Assembly (NCBI GenBank): GCA_018241225.1
Contig: JAFEEG010000004.1
Span: 62,001-126,000, forward strand
From: Pseudomonadota bacterium
Lineage (GTDB): Bacteria > Pseudomonadota > Gammaproteobacteria > Burkholderiales > Burkholderiaceae_C
Length of the DNA: 64,000 bases
Direction of reading: 5' to 3'
Part shown: one piece after another, positions 29,401 through 39,091 of the stretch
Layout of the letters: each line of letters starts with the position of its first letter
Numbering within the stretch: the stretch's first letter is position 1
The notes under the pieces: generated by a model
Database searches by the model: none
Seen by the model: the letters and a program-made list of their open reading frames with translations, nothing else
Told to the model about the DNA's origin: nothing
Position numbers and translations under genes: made by a program

Positions 29401-30378
29401 TCAGTCGACGCGCGCTCCGGTGGCTTTCACCACCTTCTCGTACTTCGCCAGCTCGCTCTTCATGAACGCACCGAACTGCGCGGGGGTGTTGCCCACCGGC
29501 TCGGCCATCAGGTTGGCGAACTTGGTCTTGGTCTCCGGCGTGGAGAGCGCCGCGACAAAGGCCTTGCTCATCTTGTCCAGCGTTTCCTGCGGCGTGCCGG
29601 CGGGCGCCACCAGGCCCCACCAGGTGTCGATGGAAAAGCCCTTGAGCGTGTCGGCCACCGGCGGCGCTTCGGGCAGCATGGGGCTGCGCGCCAGCGTGGT
29701 CACGGCCAGGGCCTTGAGCTTGCCCGAGCGGATGTTGGGCGCAGCCGTTGCCAGGTTGTCGAAGTTGAAATCCACCTGCTGCGACAGCAGTGCCAGTTGC
29801 GCCGGATTGCCGCCGTTGTACGGAATGTGCGTGGCGAAGATGCCGGCTTCCTTCTTGAACATCTCGCCGGCCAGGTGGCCCGCGCTGCCGTTGCCGCCGC
29901 TGCCGTAGTTGAGCTTGCCGGGGTTGGCCTTGGCATAGGCAATGAGATCGGCCAGCGTGTTGATCTTCAGCCGCTGCGCCGCCTGGGCGTTCATCACCAG
30001 CACATTGGGCACGCGCACCATCTGCGTGATGGGGGCGAAGTCGGTGGCCGCATTGAAGGGCATCTTGGCAAACAGCCACGGATTGACCGCGTTCGTGGCG
30101 GTGGCGGCAATGCCGATGGTCAGCCCGTCGGGCGCGGCCTTGGCCACCGCGTCGGCGCCGATGTTGCCGCCGGCACCGGGCTTGTTGTCGATGATCACGG
30201 TACCCAGCGAGTCCTTCACGCCTTCTGCCAGCACGCGCGCGGTCACGTCGATGGGGCCACCGGCGGCGTACGGAACGATCAGGTGAATGGGCTTGCCCTG
30301 CGGCTGCGCCTGCACGGGCAGGGCGGATGCGACCAGTGCCGCGACGGCGCTGGCGATGAGGATTCGTCGTGAATTCAT
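29401..30378 (-). CDS. Tripartite tricarboxylate transporter (Bug family) substrate-binding protein
   Basis: A 325-residue periplasmic solute receptor. A signal peptide ends near VQA at residue 24. Bug-family marks are IHLIVPYAAGGPIDVTARVLAE, IIDNKPGAGGNIGADAVAKA and YGSGGNGSAGHLAGEMF. These proteins bind organic acids or related solutes, but no TctA/TctB membrane partners are nearby. It lies 42 bp downstream of the flavoreductase gene on the same strand and may be co-transcribed with it. Confidence 0.92.
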   Translation of the reverse strand: MNSRRILIASAVAALVASALPVQAQPQGKPIHLIVPYAAGGPIDVTARVLAEGVKDSLGTVIIDNKPGAGGNIGADAVAKAAPDGLTIGIAATATNAVNPWLFAKMPFNAATDFAPITQMVRVPNVLVMNAQAAQRLKINTLADLIAYAKANPGKLNYGSGGNGSAGHLAGEMFKKEAGIFATHIPYNGGNPAQLALLSQQVDFNFDNLATAAPNIRSGKLKALAVTTLARSPMLPEAPPVADTLKGFSIDTWWGLVAPAGTPQETLDKMSKAFVAALSTPETKTKFANLMAEPVGNTPAQFGAFMKSELAKYEKVVKATGARVD

Positions 30379-30419
30379 GGAGTCTTCTTCTTGAATGATG
30401 GCGATGGGTGCAAGGCCGC

Positions 30420-31481
30420 TCAGGGCACGGCCTTGTCCGCTTCGGTGGTAAAGGCGTCGGCGAAGAATTCCTCGTCGGGCAGGCCCGCGCGCGCGACGTA
30501 GTCCTTGCGCGCCGAATCGACCACGATCGGGGCGCCGCAGGCGTACACCTGGTGGCCCGAGAGGTCGGGGATGTCTTCCAGCACGGCCAGGTGGACGAAG
30601 CCGGTGCGGCCGGTCCAGTTGTCCTCTGGCACCGCGTTGGACACCACCGGCACGTAGCGCAGGTGGGGCATGGCAGCCATGCGCTCGCGCAGCCACTCGT
30701 CCATGTAGAGGTCTTCGGGACGGCGGCCGCCCCAATACAGCACGGCAGGGCGCGTGATGCCCTTGTGGGCCATGTGCTCGATCAGTGCCTTGATGGGCGC
30801 AAAACCGGTGCCCGATGCCAGCAGCACCACAGGCTTGTCGGTGTCTTCGCGCAGGAAGAAGCTGCCGTAGGGGCCTTCGATGCGAAGGATCTCCTTTTCC
30901 TTCATGGCGCCGAACACATGGTCGGTGAAGCGGCCGCCCGGCATGTGCCGCACGTGAAGCTCCACCCCGTGGCCCGGCTGCGCCAGCGTATGGGGCGCAT
31001 TGGCCATCGAGTAGCTGCGGCGCACGCCGCCTTGCAGGATGAACTCGATGTACTGCCCGGCATGGAACTGCAGCGGCTCGCCGGCGGGCATCTGCAGCCG
31101 GATGGCCATCACGTCGTGCGACAGCCGCGTCAGCGCCTGCACCCGAACCGGCATCTTGCGGATGGGGTAGGCGCCGGCCTCGGTGACCTGGCGCGATTCG
31201 AGCACGACGTCGGTCTTGGCCCGCGAGCAGCAGGTGAGCACGTAGCCGTTGATCTGCTCCTCGGCGCTCAGCGCCTTGCTCTGGTGGGCGCCGATCTCGA
31301 CCTCGCCCGAGAGCTTCTTGCATTTGCACGAGCCGCAGGCGCCGTCCTTGCAGCCATAGGGCAGGCCGATGCCTTGGCGAATGGCGGCGGCCAGGATGGT
31401 CTCGTCGCCATGCGCGGCGAAGTTGCGTCCGCTTGGCTCGACGGTGATGGAAAAGCCCGCCTCGGGCGACCCTGAACTCAT
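30420..31481 (-). CDS. [2Fe-2S]/FAD oxidoreductase, CDP-6-deoxy-delta-3,4-glucoseen reductase-like
   Basis: A 353-residue electron-transfer reductase. The N-terminal plant-type ferredoxin domain has C44, C49, C52 and C84. The FAD domain carries RRSYSMAN, and the NAD(P)H domain carries LLASGTGFAPIKALIEH and ends with YACGAPIVVDSARKDYV. The architecture is that of AscD-type reductases and oxygenase reductase components. No partner sugar enzyme or oxygenase is adjacent, so the electron acceptor is unknown. It is divergent from the gene at 31514. Confidence 0.88.
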   Translation of the reverse strand: MSSGSPEAGFSITVEPSGRNFAAHGDETILAAAIRQGIGLPYGCKDGACGSCKCKKLSGEVEIGAHQSKALSAEEQINGYVLTCCSRAKTDVVLESRQVTEAGAYPIRKMPVRVQALTRLSHDVMAIRLQMPAGEPLQFHAGQYIEFILQGGVRRSYSMANAPHTLAQPGHGVELHVRHMPGGRFTDHVFGAMKEKEILRIEGPYGSFFLREDTDKPVVLLASGTGFAPIKALIEHMAHKGITRPAVLYWGGRRPEDLYMDEWLRERMAAMPHLRYVPVVSNAVPEDNWTGRTGFVHLAVLEDIPDLSGHQVYACGAPIVVDSARKDYVARAGLPDEEFFADAFTTEADKAVP

Positions 31482-31513
31482 GGGTATTCTTCGTCTCCAG
31501 TAAAGGATGAATT

Positions 31514-32440
31514 TTGCCTGCAATCCATAGTCCCCTCGGCGCGCTGCCCGCGCGCTTTCGCCGCGAGCGCGTGCTGATCGTCGGCTGCGGTGATGTCGGC
31601 TTGCGTGCGGCCCGCCTGCTGAAGGGGAGGGTGCGCCTGCTGGCCCTGACCTCCTCGCCGGCACGCGTCTCGCAATTGCGCGCCGCCGGCGTGACGCCCA
31701 TCGTGGCCAACCTGGACGAACCCGCCACCCTCCAGCGCCTGGCCGGCCTGGCCGACCGTGTGCTGCACCTGGCGCCGCCGGCCCGGGTCGAATCGGGCGC
31801 CTGGTGGCGCGATGCGCGCACCACATCGCTGGTGCGCACGCTGCGCAGGCGCAGCGCACCCCTGTCGCTTGTCTACGGCTCGACCAGTGGCGTGTACGGT
31901 GACTGCCAGGGCGAGCGGATCGATGAAACGCGCGCACTGCGGCCGGACACGCCGCGCGCGCATCGGCGCGTGGATGCCGAGCGTGCCGTGCGCTGGCTGG
32001 GCCGCTCGGGCGTGAGTGTGCGGGCGCTGCGCATTCCGGGCATCTATGCGCCCGACCGCGAGGGCGGCACCCCCCGCGAGCGCCTTGCCCGTGGTACGCC
32101 GGTACTGCAGCGCGAGGACGATGTCTACACGAACCACATCCACGCCGACGACCTGGCCCGCGCCTGCATGCTTGCCCTCTGGCGCGGCGGCCCACAGCGC
32201 ATTTACCACGTGAGCGACGACAGCGAGTTGCTGATGGGCGACTACTTCGACCTGGCTGCCGACCTGTACGGCATGCCTCGTCCACCCCGGCTCGGGCGCA
32301 GCGATGCGCAGGGGCAACTGCCTTTGCAGCTGCTGAGCTTCATGGGGGAGTCGCGGCGGCTGGACAACGGACGCATGAAGCGCGAATTGCGGCTTCGGCT
32401 GCGGTATCCGACGGTGCAGGAGGGCCTGAAGGCCCGTTGA
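31514..32440 (+). CDS. NAD-dependent epimerase/dehydratase-like protein (extended SDR)
   Basis: A 308-residue Rossmann-fold protein with VLIVGCGDVGLRAARLL near residue 20. The YGSTSGVYGD segment near 122 aligns with the extended-SDR active-site region, but a clear YxxxK is not obvious: the region around DAERAVRWLG lacks the Tyr. It may be a YeeZ-like, possibly non-catalytic member. The start is TTG at 31514 behind AAAGGA; the ATG at 31508 is in another frame and stops after seven codons. Confidence 0.78.
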   Translation: MPAIHSPLGALPARFRRERVLIVGCGDVGLRAARLLKGRVRLLALTSSPARVSQLRAAGVTPIVANLDEPATLQRLAGLADRVLHLAPPARVESGAWWRDARTTSLVRTLRRRSAPLSLVYGSTSGVYGDCQGERIDETRALRPDTPRAHRRVDAERAVRWLGRSGVSVRALRIPGIYAPDREGGTPRERLARGTPVLQREDDVYTNHIHADDLARACMLALWRGGPQRIYHVSDDSELLMGDYFDLAADLYGMPRPPRLGRSDAQGQLPLQLLSFMGESRRLDNGRMKRELRLRLRYPTVQEGLKAR

Positions 32441-32456
32441 AACAGCCTTGCGAGGC

Positions 32457-32541
32457 TGGTGCCCGAGGCCGGAATCGAACCGGCACGCCTTGCGGCGGGG
32501 GATTTTGAGTCCCCTGCGTCTACCAATTTCACCACTCGGGC
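32457..32541 (-). tRNA. tRNA-Leu (anticodon CAA)
   Basis: The minus strand folds as a class II tRNA of 85 bases including an encoded 3' CCA. The acceptor stem is GCCCGAG/CTCGGGC with discriminator A. The anticodon stem GGGGA/TCCCC encloses loop CTCAAAA, giving anticodon CAA for the UUG codon. A long variable arm follows, and the T arm is GCCGGTTCGAATCCGGC. It lies between the epimerase-like gene and cysM. Confidence 0.97.
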
Positions 32542-32584
32542 TGTGAGGGAGAAGAGAGCCCGAAATTATGGCACAGTGCTTGGC

Positions 32585-33487
32585 ATGAAGTACCCGACGA
32601 TCGAAGACGCCATTGGCAAGACGCCCCTGGTGGCGCTGCAAAGAATCGAAGCGGCGGACAGCGCCCGGCGCGGCAATGTCATCCTCGCCAAGCTGGAAGG
32701 CAACAACCCCGCGGGTTCGGTCAAAGACCGGCCGGCCCTGTCGATGATCAAGCGCGCCGAAGAGCGCGGCGAGATCAAGCCCGGCGACACGCTCATCGAA
32801 GCCACCTCCGGCAACACCGGCATTGCGCTGGCCATGGCGGCGGCCATTCGCGGCTACCGCATGGTGCTGATCATGCCCGAGGACCTTTCTGTGGAGCGCG
32901 CGCAGACCATGAAGGCCTTCGGTGCCGAGCTGGTGCTCACGCCCAAGAGCGGCGGCATGGAATACGCGCGCGACCTGGCCGAGCAGATGGTGGCGCAAGG
33001 CAAGGGCCGCGTGCTCGACCAGTTCGCCAATCCCGACAACCCGCGCATCCACTACGAGACCACCGGCCCCGAGTTGTGGGAGCAGACCGGCGGGCGCATC
33101 ACGCACTTCGTAAGCGCCATGGGCACCACCGGAACCATCACCGGTGTGTCGCGTTTCCTGAAGGAAAAGAACCCGGCCATCCGCATCGTGGGCGCGCAGC
33201 CCGACGAAGGCTCGCGCATCCCGGGCATTCGCAAGTGGCCGCAGGAATACCTGCCCAAGATCTACGAGCCCAGCCGCGTCGACGAAACCATCAACGTCAG
33301 CCAGGACCATGCCGAAGACATGTGCCGCCGGCTCGCTCGCGAGGAAGGCATCTTCTCCGGCATCTCGGCCGCGGGAGCCCTGTGGGTGGCCCTGCAGGTG
33401 TCCAAGACCGTGGAGAACGCGACCATCGTCTTCGTGGTGTGCGACCGCGGCGACCGTTACCTGTCCACCGGCGTCTTTCCGGCCTGA
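32585..33487 (+). CDS. cysM: Cysteine synthase B
   Basis: A 300-residue PLP enzyme making cysteine from O-acetylserine and sulfide or thiosulfate. PLP binds K47 in NNPAGSVKD. The TSGNTG loop is at 74-79 and the phosphate loop GTTGTITG near residue 180. The CysM-specific PRIHYETTGPELWEQT supports the B form over CysK. ATG at 32585 fits the family start. NUDIX and TusA-like genes follow on the same strand. Confidence 0.94.
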   Translation: MKYPTIEDAIGKTPLVALQRIEAADSARRGNVILAKLEGNNPAGSVKDRPALSMIKRAEERGEIKPGDTLIEATSGNTGIALAMAAAIRGYRMVLIMPEDLSVERAQTMKAFGAELVLTPKSGGMEYARDLAEQMVAQGKGRVLDQFANPDNPRIHYETTGPELWEQTGGRITHFVSAMGTTGTITGVSRFLKEKNPAIRIVGAQPDEGSRIPGIRKWPQEYLPKIYEPSRVDETINVSQDHAEDMCRRLAREEGIFSGISAAGALWVALQVSKTVENATIVFVVCDRGDRYLSTGVFPA

Positions 33488-33495
33488 GTCCCGAC

Positions 33496-34074
33496 ATGCC
33501 CCATCCCCAGTTCTGCCAGGCGTGTGCCACGCCCCTCGAATGGATCGCATTGATGGAAGACGGCGGTCCCAAGGAGCGCCTGCGCTGTCCCGCCTGCGGC
33601 CACACGCACTGGAACAACCCCACGCCGGTGCTGGCCGCCATCGTCGAGTACCGCGGCCAGGTGCTGCTGGCGCGCAATGCGGCCTGGCCGGGCAAGATGT
33701 TTGCGCTCATCACCGGCTTCATGGAGGCCGGCGAGACGCCAGAAGAGGGCGTTGCCCGCGAGGTGAAGGAAGAAACCAACCTCGACGTCAGCTTCACGAA
33801 GATCGTGGGTGCCTACGACTTCCAGCGCATGAACCAGGTCATCATCGCCTACCATGTGGTGGCCGATGGCGAGGTGCGGCTGTCGCCCGAGCTGGTGGAC
33901 TACAGGCTGTACGACCTGCCCGAGCTCAAGTGCTGGCCCGCCGGTACCGGCTATGCGTTGGCGGACTGGCTGCGTACGCGCGGCCACGAGCCTGTGTTTT
34001 TTACCCAAGAAGAGAATGAAGAGCGGCGACGGGGCCTGAACCTGCCGCCCGAGGAGCCCAAACGTGCAAGTTGA
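33496..34074 (+). CDS. NUDIX hydrolase with N-terminal zinc ribbon
   Basis: A 192-residue hydrolase. A small zinc ribbon (C7, C10, C31, C34) precedes the NUDIX domain. The NUDIX box runs from G74 to about V98 with the REVKEE core (R88, E92, E93). It resembles the NudC/ADP-ribose group by layout but lacks the SQPWPFPxS motif of NudC, so the nucleotide substrate is unknown. The gene starts 9 bp after cysM and overlaps the next gene by 11 bases. Confidence 0.9.
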   Translation: MPHPQFCQACATPLEWIALMEDGGPKERLRCPACGHTHWNNPTPVLAAIVEYRGQVLLARNAAWPGKMFALITGFMEAGETPEEGVAREVKEETNLDVSFTKIVGAYDFQRMNQVIIAYHVVADGEVRLSPELVDYRLYDLPELKCWPAGTGYALADWLRTRGHEPVFFTQEENEERRRGLNLPPEEPKRAS

Positions 34075-34291
34075 TCGCGAAATCGACACCCGCGGCCTGA
34101 ACTGCCCGCTGCCCATCCTGAAGGCCAAGAAGTCGCTCAACGAGATGCAAAGCGGCCAGCTGTTGCGCGTGGTGGCCACCGACCCTGGTTCGGTGCGCGA
34201 CTTCCAGGCCTTCTCGCGCCAGACGGGCAATGAACTGGTCGAGCAGCTCACCAGCGGCACCGACTACATCCACGTCCTCAAGCGGCGCTGA
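34064..34291 (+). CDS. TusA/SirA family sulfur-carrier protein
   Basis: A 75-residue protein with the family's C-P-x-P motif at C14-P15-L16-P17 following DTRGLNCPLPILKAKKSL. The cysteine carries persulfide sulfur for tRNA thiolation or other sulfur transfers. The start is GTG at 34064, inside the end of the NUDIX gene, which implies translational coupling. Placement after cysM suggests a role in sulfur handling; which pathway is not clear. Confidence 0.92.
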   Translation: MQVDREIDTRGLNCPLPILKAKKSLNEMQSGQLLRVVATDPGSVRDFQAFSRQTGNELVEQLTSGTDYIHVLKRR

Positions 34292-34303
34292 GCCAAGAAA
34301 GAA

Positions 34304-34330
34304 AAAGGCCGGGCACCTGTCCCGGCCTTT
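34304..34330. terminator. Bidirectional terminator between tusA-like and galU
   Basis: The stem AAAGGCCGGG / CCCGGCCTTT has a 7-base loop between two convergent genes. The T-run is better on the minus strand (CCTTTTTCTTTCTT), so it should chiefly end galU transcripts, but it can serve both. Confidence 0.85.
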
Positions 34331-34354
34331 CTTCTGCTTGGTCAACGCATCGAA

Positions 34355-35248
34355 TCAGAGCTTCAGGCTCTTGAGGTATTCGCGGAATTGCGCGCCCACC
34401 TCGGGGTGCGCCAGCGCCAGCTCCACGCTGGCCTGCAAGAAGCCTTCCTTGCTGCCGCAGTCGTAGCGGGTGCCCTCGTAGGCAAAGGCGTGCACCGGCT
34501 CCTTGTCCAGCAGCGCGGCAATGCCGTCGGTGAGCTGGATCTCGCCGCCCGCGCCCTTGGGCTGGTTGCGGATCTGCGCAAACACCGAAGGCGAGAGGAT
34601 GTAGCGCCCGGCCACGCCCAGGCGCGAAGGCGCGGCTTCGGGGCTGGGCTTTTCCACCATGCGGCGCACGCGGGTGAGCCGGTTGTCGACCGCGTCGCCG
34701 GCCACGATGCCGTAGCGCTTGACTTGTTCCAGGGGCACTTCCTGCACCGCGAGGAAGGAGCCGCCCAGCCGCTCGTAGGCTTGCACCATCTGCGTGAGGA
34801 CGCCTTCGCCGCCGTCGGGTCCGACCATCAGGTCGTCGGCCAGCAGCACCGCAAAGGGCTCGTCGCCCACCAGGTGCTCGGCGCACAGCACCGCGTGGCC
34901 CAGGCCCAGCATGCGCGGCTGGCGCACGTACGAGCAGGTCATGTCGTCAGGTGCCACCGAGCGGGCGATGTTCAGCAGCGCGTCCTTGCCGCTGGCTTCG
35001 AGCTGGCTTTCCAGCTCGTAGGCGGTGTCGTAGTGGTCTTCGATGGCGCGCTTGTTGCGGCCGGTGACGAAGATCATGTCGCGAATGCCGGCCGCGTAGG
35101 CTTCCTCGACCGCGTACTGGATCAAGGGCTTGTCGACCACCGGCAGCATTTCCTTGGGCTGCGCCTTGGTGGCCGGAAGAAATCGGGTGCCGAATCCCGC
35201 CACGGGAAAAACGGCCTTGCGGATACTCGTCGTCGTCGAATTGGGCAT
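34355..35248 (-). CDS. galU: UTP-glucose-1-phosphate uridylyltransferase
   Basis: A 297-residue enzyme making UDP-glucose for polysaccharide and envelope sugar synthesis. The nucleotide-binding [19 protein letters not shown] near residues 18-36 is intact, with [20 protein letters not shown] and [11 protein letters not shown] further on. Length is normal. It lies downstream of valS on the same strand after 60 bp and converges on the tusA-like gene. Confidence 0.96.
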   Translation of the reverse strand: MPNSTTTSIRKAVFPVAGFGTRFLPATKAQPKEMLPVVDKPLIQYAVEEAYAAGIRDMIFVTGRNKRAIEDHYDTAYELESQLEASGKDALLNIARSVAPDDMTCSYVRQPRMLGLGHAVLCAEHLVGDEPFAVLLADDLMVGPDGGEGVLTQMVQAYERLGGSFLAVQEVPLEQVKRYGIVAGDAVDNRLTRVRRMVEKPSPEAAPSRLGVAGRYILSPSVFAQIRNQPKGAGGEIQLTDGIAALLDKEPVHAFAYEGTRYDCGSKEGFLQASVELALAHPEVGAQFREYLKSLKL

Positions 35249-35308
35249 GCTAAGGCAGGTTGGAATGACTCAAAGTCCTATCGTAAGGGCCGCGAGCGGC
35301 CTTGCACG

Positions 35309-38179
35309 TCAGCCAAGACGCACTAACTGGTCTTTCAGCCGAGTCAACATGGCCGAAAAGTCTGCCACGCGTTGCTTTTCCTGCTCGATGACGGCCGGCG
35401 GCGCCTTGGCCACGAAGGCCTCGTTGCCCAGCTTGCCGTTGGCCTTGGCGATCTCGCCTTCGATGCGGGCCAGTTCCTTGGCAATGCGCGCCTTCTCGGC
35501 GGCCTTGTCGATCTCCATGTGCAGGCACAGGCGGGCCGGGCCGACCACGGCCACGGGGGCTGCTTCGGCGGCGGCAGTCCAGCTGGCCTCGTCGTCGAAC
35601 ACCTTCACTTCGCTGAGCTTGCCCAGCGCTTGAAGCACCGGCGCGGCGTCGCGCAGGACCTGCGCGCCGGCTGTGTCGTCGGCCACCGCATACAGCGGCA
35701 GGCGCGTGGCGGGCGAGACCTTCATCTCGCCGCGCAAGGTGCGGCAGGCATCCACCAGCGCCTTCAGGCGGGCGACGTGCGCCTCGGCCGCTTCGTCGAT
35801 CTTCTCGCTCTGGCTTTCGGGGTAGGCCGCGATCATGATCGATTCGCCCGGCCGGCCGGCAACCTGCGCCACCTTCTGCCACAGCTCTTCCGTGATGAAG
35901 GGGATGAGCGGATGTGCCAGGCGCAGCAGCGCTTCGAGCGTGCGGATCAATGTGCGGCGCGTCGCGCGCTGCTGCGATTCATTGCCGGTCTGGATCTGCA
36001 CCTTGGCGATTTCCAGGTACCAGTCGCAGAACTCGTCCCAGGCGAACTGGTAGATGGCGTTTGCCACGTTGTCCAGGCGCAGGTCGGCAAAGCCCTTGGC
36101 CACTTCGGCTTCCACGCGCTGCAGGGCAGAGGCGATCCAGCGGTCGGCCTGCGAGAAGCTCATGTAGCCATGGAACTCGCCGCCGGGTTGGCATTCTTCC
36201 TTGGTGTGTTCCTTCAGGCCGCAGTCGTAGCCTTCGCAGTTCATCAGCACGAAGCGCGTGGCGTTCCAGAGCTTGTTGCAGAAGTTGCGGTAGCCCTCGC
36301 AGCGCTTGCTGTCGAAGTTGATGCTGCGCCCCAGCGAGGCCAGCGACGCGAAGGTGAAGCGCAGCGCATCGGCGCCGAAGGCCGGAATGCCTTCGGGGAA
36401 TTCCTTCTGCGTGTTCTTGCGCACGGTGGGCGCGGTCTCGGGCTTGCGCAGGCCTTGGGTGCGCTTGTCCAGCAGCGTGGGCAGGTCGATGCCGTCGATG
36501 AGGTCCACCGGGTCGAGCACGTTGCCTTCGGACTTGCTCATCTTGTTGCCGTGCGAATCGCGCACCAGGCCGTGGATGTAGACCTCGCTGAAGGGGACCT
36601 TGCCGGTGAAGTGCTTGGTCATCATGATCATCCGGGCGACCCAGAAGAAGATGATGTCGTAGCCGGTGACCAGCACGCTGGAGGGCAGGTACAGCTCCAG
36701 GTCCTCGGTCTTCTCGGGCCAACCCAGGGTGGAGAAGGGCACCAGCGCCGACGAATACCAGGTGTCGAGCACGTCCTCGTCGCGGCGAAGCTTCTTGCCA
36801 GGGGCCTGGGCCTGCGCATCGGATTCGTCATGCGCGACGTACACGTTGCCCTGCTCGTCGTACCAGGCCGGAATCTGGTGGCCCCACCACAGCTGGCGCG
36901 AAATGGTCCAGTCCTGGATGTTCTCCATCCAGTGGTTGTAGGTGTTGACCCAGTTCTCGGGCACGAACTTCACCTCGCCCGAGCGCACGGCCTCGATGGC
37001 CTTGTGGGCGATCGACGTGCCGTCGTTGCCGGGCTTGGTCATGGCCACGAACCACTGGTCGGTCAGCATGGGCTCGACCACTGCGCCGGTGCGCGCACAG
37101 CGCGGCACCATCAGCTTGTGCTTCTTGGTCTCGACCAGCAGGCCCAGCGCCTCCAGGTCGGCCAGCACCGACTTGCGGGCCACGAAGCGGTCTTGTCCGC
37201 GGTACTTTTCAGGGGCGTTCTCGTTGACTGCCGCATCGAGCGTGAGCACGCCGACGATGGGCAGGTTGTGGCGCAGGCCCACGGCATAGTCGTTGGGGTC
37301 GTGCGCGGGCGTGACCTTGACCACGCCGGTGCCGAATTCCTTGTCGACGTATTCGTCGGCGATGACGGGAATGAGCCGGTCCACCAGCGGCAGGCGCACC
37401 TGCTTGCCGATGAGCGCCTTGTAGCGCTCGTCTTCCGGGTGGACCATGACGGCCGTGTCGCCAAGCATGGTCTCGGGGCGGGTGGTGGCCACGGTCAGCG
37501 AGCTGCTGCCGTCGGCCAGCGGATAGCTGATGTGCCAGAGGAAGCCGTCTTCCTCTTCGCTTTCCACTTCCAGGTCGCTCACGGCGGTTTTGAGCACCGG
37601 GTCCCAGTTGACCAGGCGCTTGCCGCGGTAGATGAGGCCTTCGTTGTAGAGCTGCACGAAGGTCTGCGTGACGATCTTGGACAGCCGATCGTCCATGGTG
37701 AAGTACTCGCGGCTCCAGTCCACCGTGTCACCCATGCGGCGCATCTGGTTGGTGATGGTGTTGCCAGACTTTTCCTTCCACTCCCACACGCGGGCGACGA
37801 AGTTCTTGCGGCCCAGGTCATGGCGGCTCTGGCCTTGCTCCTGCAACTGGCGCTCCACCACGATCTGCGTGGCGATGCCGGCGTGGTCCGAGCCTGGCAC
37901 CCACAGCGTGTTGTCGCCCTTCATGCGGTGGTAGCGGGCCAGGCTGTCCATGATGGTCTGGTTGAAGGCGTGGCCCATGTGCAGCGTGCCGGTCACGTTG
38001 GGCGGCGGCAGCTGGATGGCGAAGGAGGGCTGGCCCGCCTTGGCGGCCTGCGTGCCGCGATAGCCCGCCTTGGCATAGCCGCGCCGCTCCCATTCGGGGC
38101 CCCAGTGCGCCTCCAGCGCAGCGGGTTCGAAGGACTTGGACAGGCTCTGGAGGCCGGGCTGATTGGGGGTGTCGCTCAT
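35309..38179 (-). CDS. valS: Valyl-tRNA synthetase
   Basis: A 956-residue class I synthetase for tRNA-Val. HMGH lies at 67-70, preceded by PPPNVTGTL, and KMSKS at 546-550. The editing domain lies between them. The last 70 residues form the ValRS coiled-coil tRNA-binding arm ([20 protein letters not shown]). Length is normal. Divergent from yaaA. Confidence 0.98.
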   Translation of the reverse strand: MSDTPNQPGLQSLSKSFEPAALEAHWGPEWERRGYAKAGYRGTQAAKAGQPSFAIQLPPPNVTGTLHMGHAFNQTIMDSLARYHRMKGDNTLWVPGSDHAGIATQIVVERQLQEQGQSRHDLGRKNFVARVWEWKEKSGNTITNQMRRMGDTVDWSREYFTMDDRLSKIVTQTFVQLYNEGLIYRGKRLVNWDPVLKTAVSDLEVESEEEDGFLWHISYPLADGSSSLTVATTRPETMLGDTAVMVHPEDERYKALIGKQVRLPLVDRLIPVIADEYVDKEFGTGVVKVTPAHDPNDYAVGLRHNLPIVGVLTLDAAVNENAPEKYRGQDRFVARKSVLADLEALGLLVETKKHKLMVPRCARTGAVVEPMLTDQWFVAMTKPGNDGTSIAHKAIEAVRSGEVKFVPENWVNTYNHWMENIQDWTISRQLWWGHQIPAWYDEQGNVYVAHDESDAQAQAPGKKLRRDEDVLDTWYSSALVPFSTLGWPEKTEDLELYLPSSVLVTGYDIIFFWVARMIMMTKHFTGKVPFSEVYIHGLVRDSHGNKMSKSEGNVLDPVDLIDGIDLPTLLDKRTQGLRKPETAPTVRKNTQKEFPEGIPAFGADALRFTFASLASLGRSINFDSKRCEGYRNFCNKLWNATRFVLMNCEGYDCGLKEHTKEECQPGGEFHGYMSFSQADRWIASALQRVEAEVAKGFADLRLDNVANAIYQFAWDEFCDWYLEIAKVQIQTGNESQQRATRRTLIRTLEALLRLAHPLIPFITEELWQKVAQVAGRPGESIMIAAYPESQSEKIDEAAEAHVARLKALVDACRTLRGEMKVSPATRLPLYAVADDTAGAQVLRDAAPVLQALGKLSEVKVFDDEASWTAAAEAAPVAVVGPARLCLHMEIDKAAEKARIAKELARIEGEIAKANGKLGNEAFVAKAPPAVIEQEKQRVADFSAMLTRLKDQLVRLG

Positions 38180-38260
38180 GGCAGGTGGGGGCGCCAGGTG
38201 GCGCGGGCAGATGTGCGCGGCGCGAAGGCCAGCAAAGCTGTCGATTTTAAGGCGACACGG

Positions 38261-38266
38261 GATAAT
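38261..38266 (+). promoter_or_regulatory. -10 box of yaaA, probably leaderless
   Basis: GATAAT, inside GGATAATCC, ends 6 bases before the yaaA ATG. Transcription from it would start at or next to the ATG. No Shine-Dalgarno sequence can be placed. The same nonamer precedes purN. Confidence 0.45.
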
Positions 38267-38272
38267 CCCTCG

Positions 38273-39091
38273 ATGCTCTTCCTGCTGTCTCCCGCCAAGT
38301 CACTCGACTACGAAAATCCGCTCCCCGAGCACCTTGGTGCCGACCTTCCCGCCACCATCCCGCATTTCGAGAGCCCGCGCGGCCCCTCCACCGAACTGAT
38401 CCGCATCCTGCGCCAGAAGTCACCGCAGGACATTTCGCAGCTGATGGACTTGTCGGACAAGCTCGCCGTGCTCAACGTGGGCCGCTATGCGCACTGGCGC
38501 GCCAAGAGCACGCCCGACAACTCGCGCCAGGCGGCCATGGCCTTCGACGGCGACGTGTATGGCGGGCTGGAGGCCAAGTCCCTCTCGCGTACGCAGCTGG
38601 ACTGGGCGCAGGAACACATCGTCATCCTCAGCGGCCTGTACGGCGTGCTGCGACCGCTCGACCGCCTGCAACCCTACCGCCTGGAAATGGGCACGCAGCT
38701 GGCCAACCCGCACGGCAAGAACCTGTACGACTTCTGGGGCAGCCGCATTTCCGACTACCTCAACAAGCGAGCCGCGGCCGACGCCACGCCGGTGGTGATC
38801 AACCTGGCATCGCAGGAGTATTTCCGCGCGGTCGACCTCAAGGCCCTGAAGGCCCGCGTGGTCGAATGCGTGTTCGAGGAGTGGAAGCCCGCGCCGGGCA
38901 AGGCAGGCGGCGGGCACTACAAGATCATCAGCTTCTTCGCCAAGCGCGCGCGCGGCCTCATGGCCCGCTGGGCCGTGCTGCACAAGGCCGCGACACCCAA
39001 GGCGCTGGAGCGATTCGACCTCGAAGGCTATGCTTTCGATGCCGCAGCCTCTCGTCCCGATCGCATGGTATTTCGCAGGAAGAGCTCATGA
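38273..39091 (+). CDS. yaaA: Peroxide stress resistance protein YaaA
   Basis: A 272-residue DNA-binding protein of the YaaA/DUF328 family that limits iron-driven damage during peroxide stress in E. coli. [50 protein letters not shown] and FWG are the family's conserved blocks. The stop overlaps the next gene's ATG (ATGA), so both are expressed together. Confidence 0.95.
   Translation: MLFLLSPAKSLDYENPLPEHLGADLPATIPHFESPRGPSTELIRILRQKSPQDISQLMDLSDKLAVLNVGRYAHWRAKSTPDNSRQAAMAFDGDVYGGLEAKSLSRTQLDWAQEHIVILSGLYGVLRPLDRLQPYRLEMGTQLANPHGKNLYDFWGSRISDYLNKRAAADATPVVINLASQEYFRAVDLKALKARVVECVFEEWKPAPGKAGGGHYKIISFFAKRARGLMARWAVLHKAATPKALERFDLEGYAFDAAASRPDRMVFRRKSS

Noticed and set aside
30379..31839. 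Bug receptor at 29401 apparently extended into a giant protein
   Set aside because: The frame stays open upstream by chance. The true start at 30378 has a good signal peptide, and the upstream part lies over the reductase gene in another frame.
34064..34291. TusA-like gene as only the end of the NUDIX gene
   Set aside because: It is in a different frame with its own GTG start and an intact CPxP motif, so it is a separate overlapping gene.
35372..38272. Long plus-strand open frame running from within valS to yaaA
   Set aside because: Only the last 273 codons, from ATG 38273, encode YaaA. The rest is the shadow of valS.
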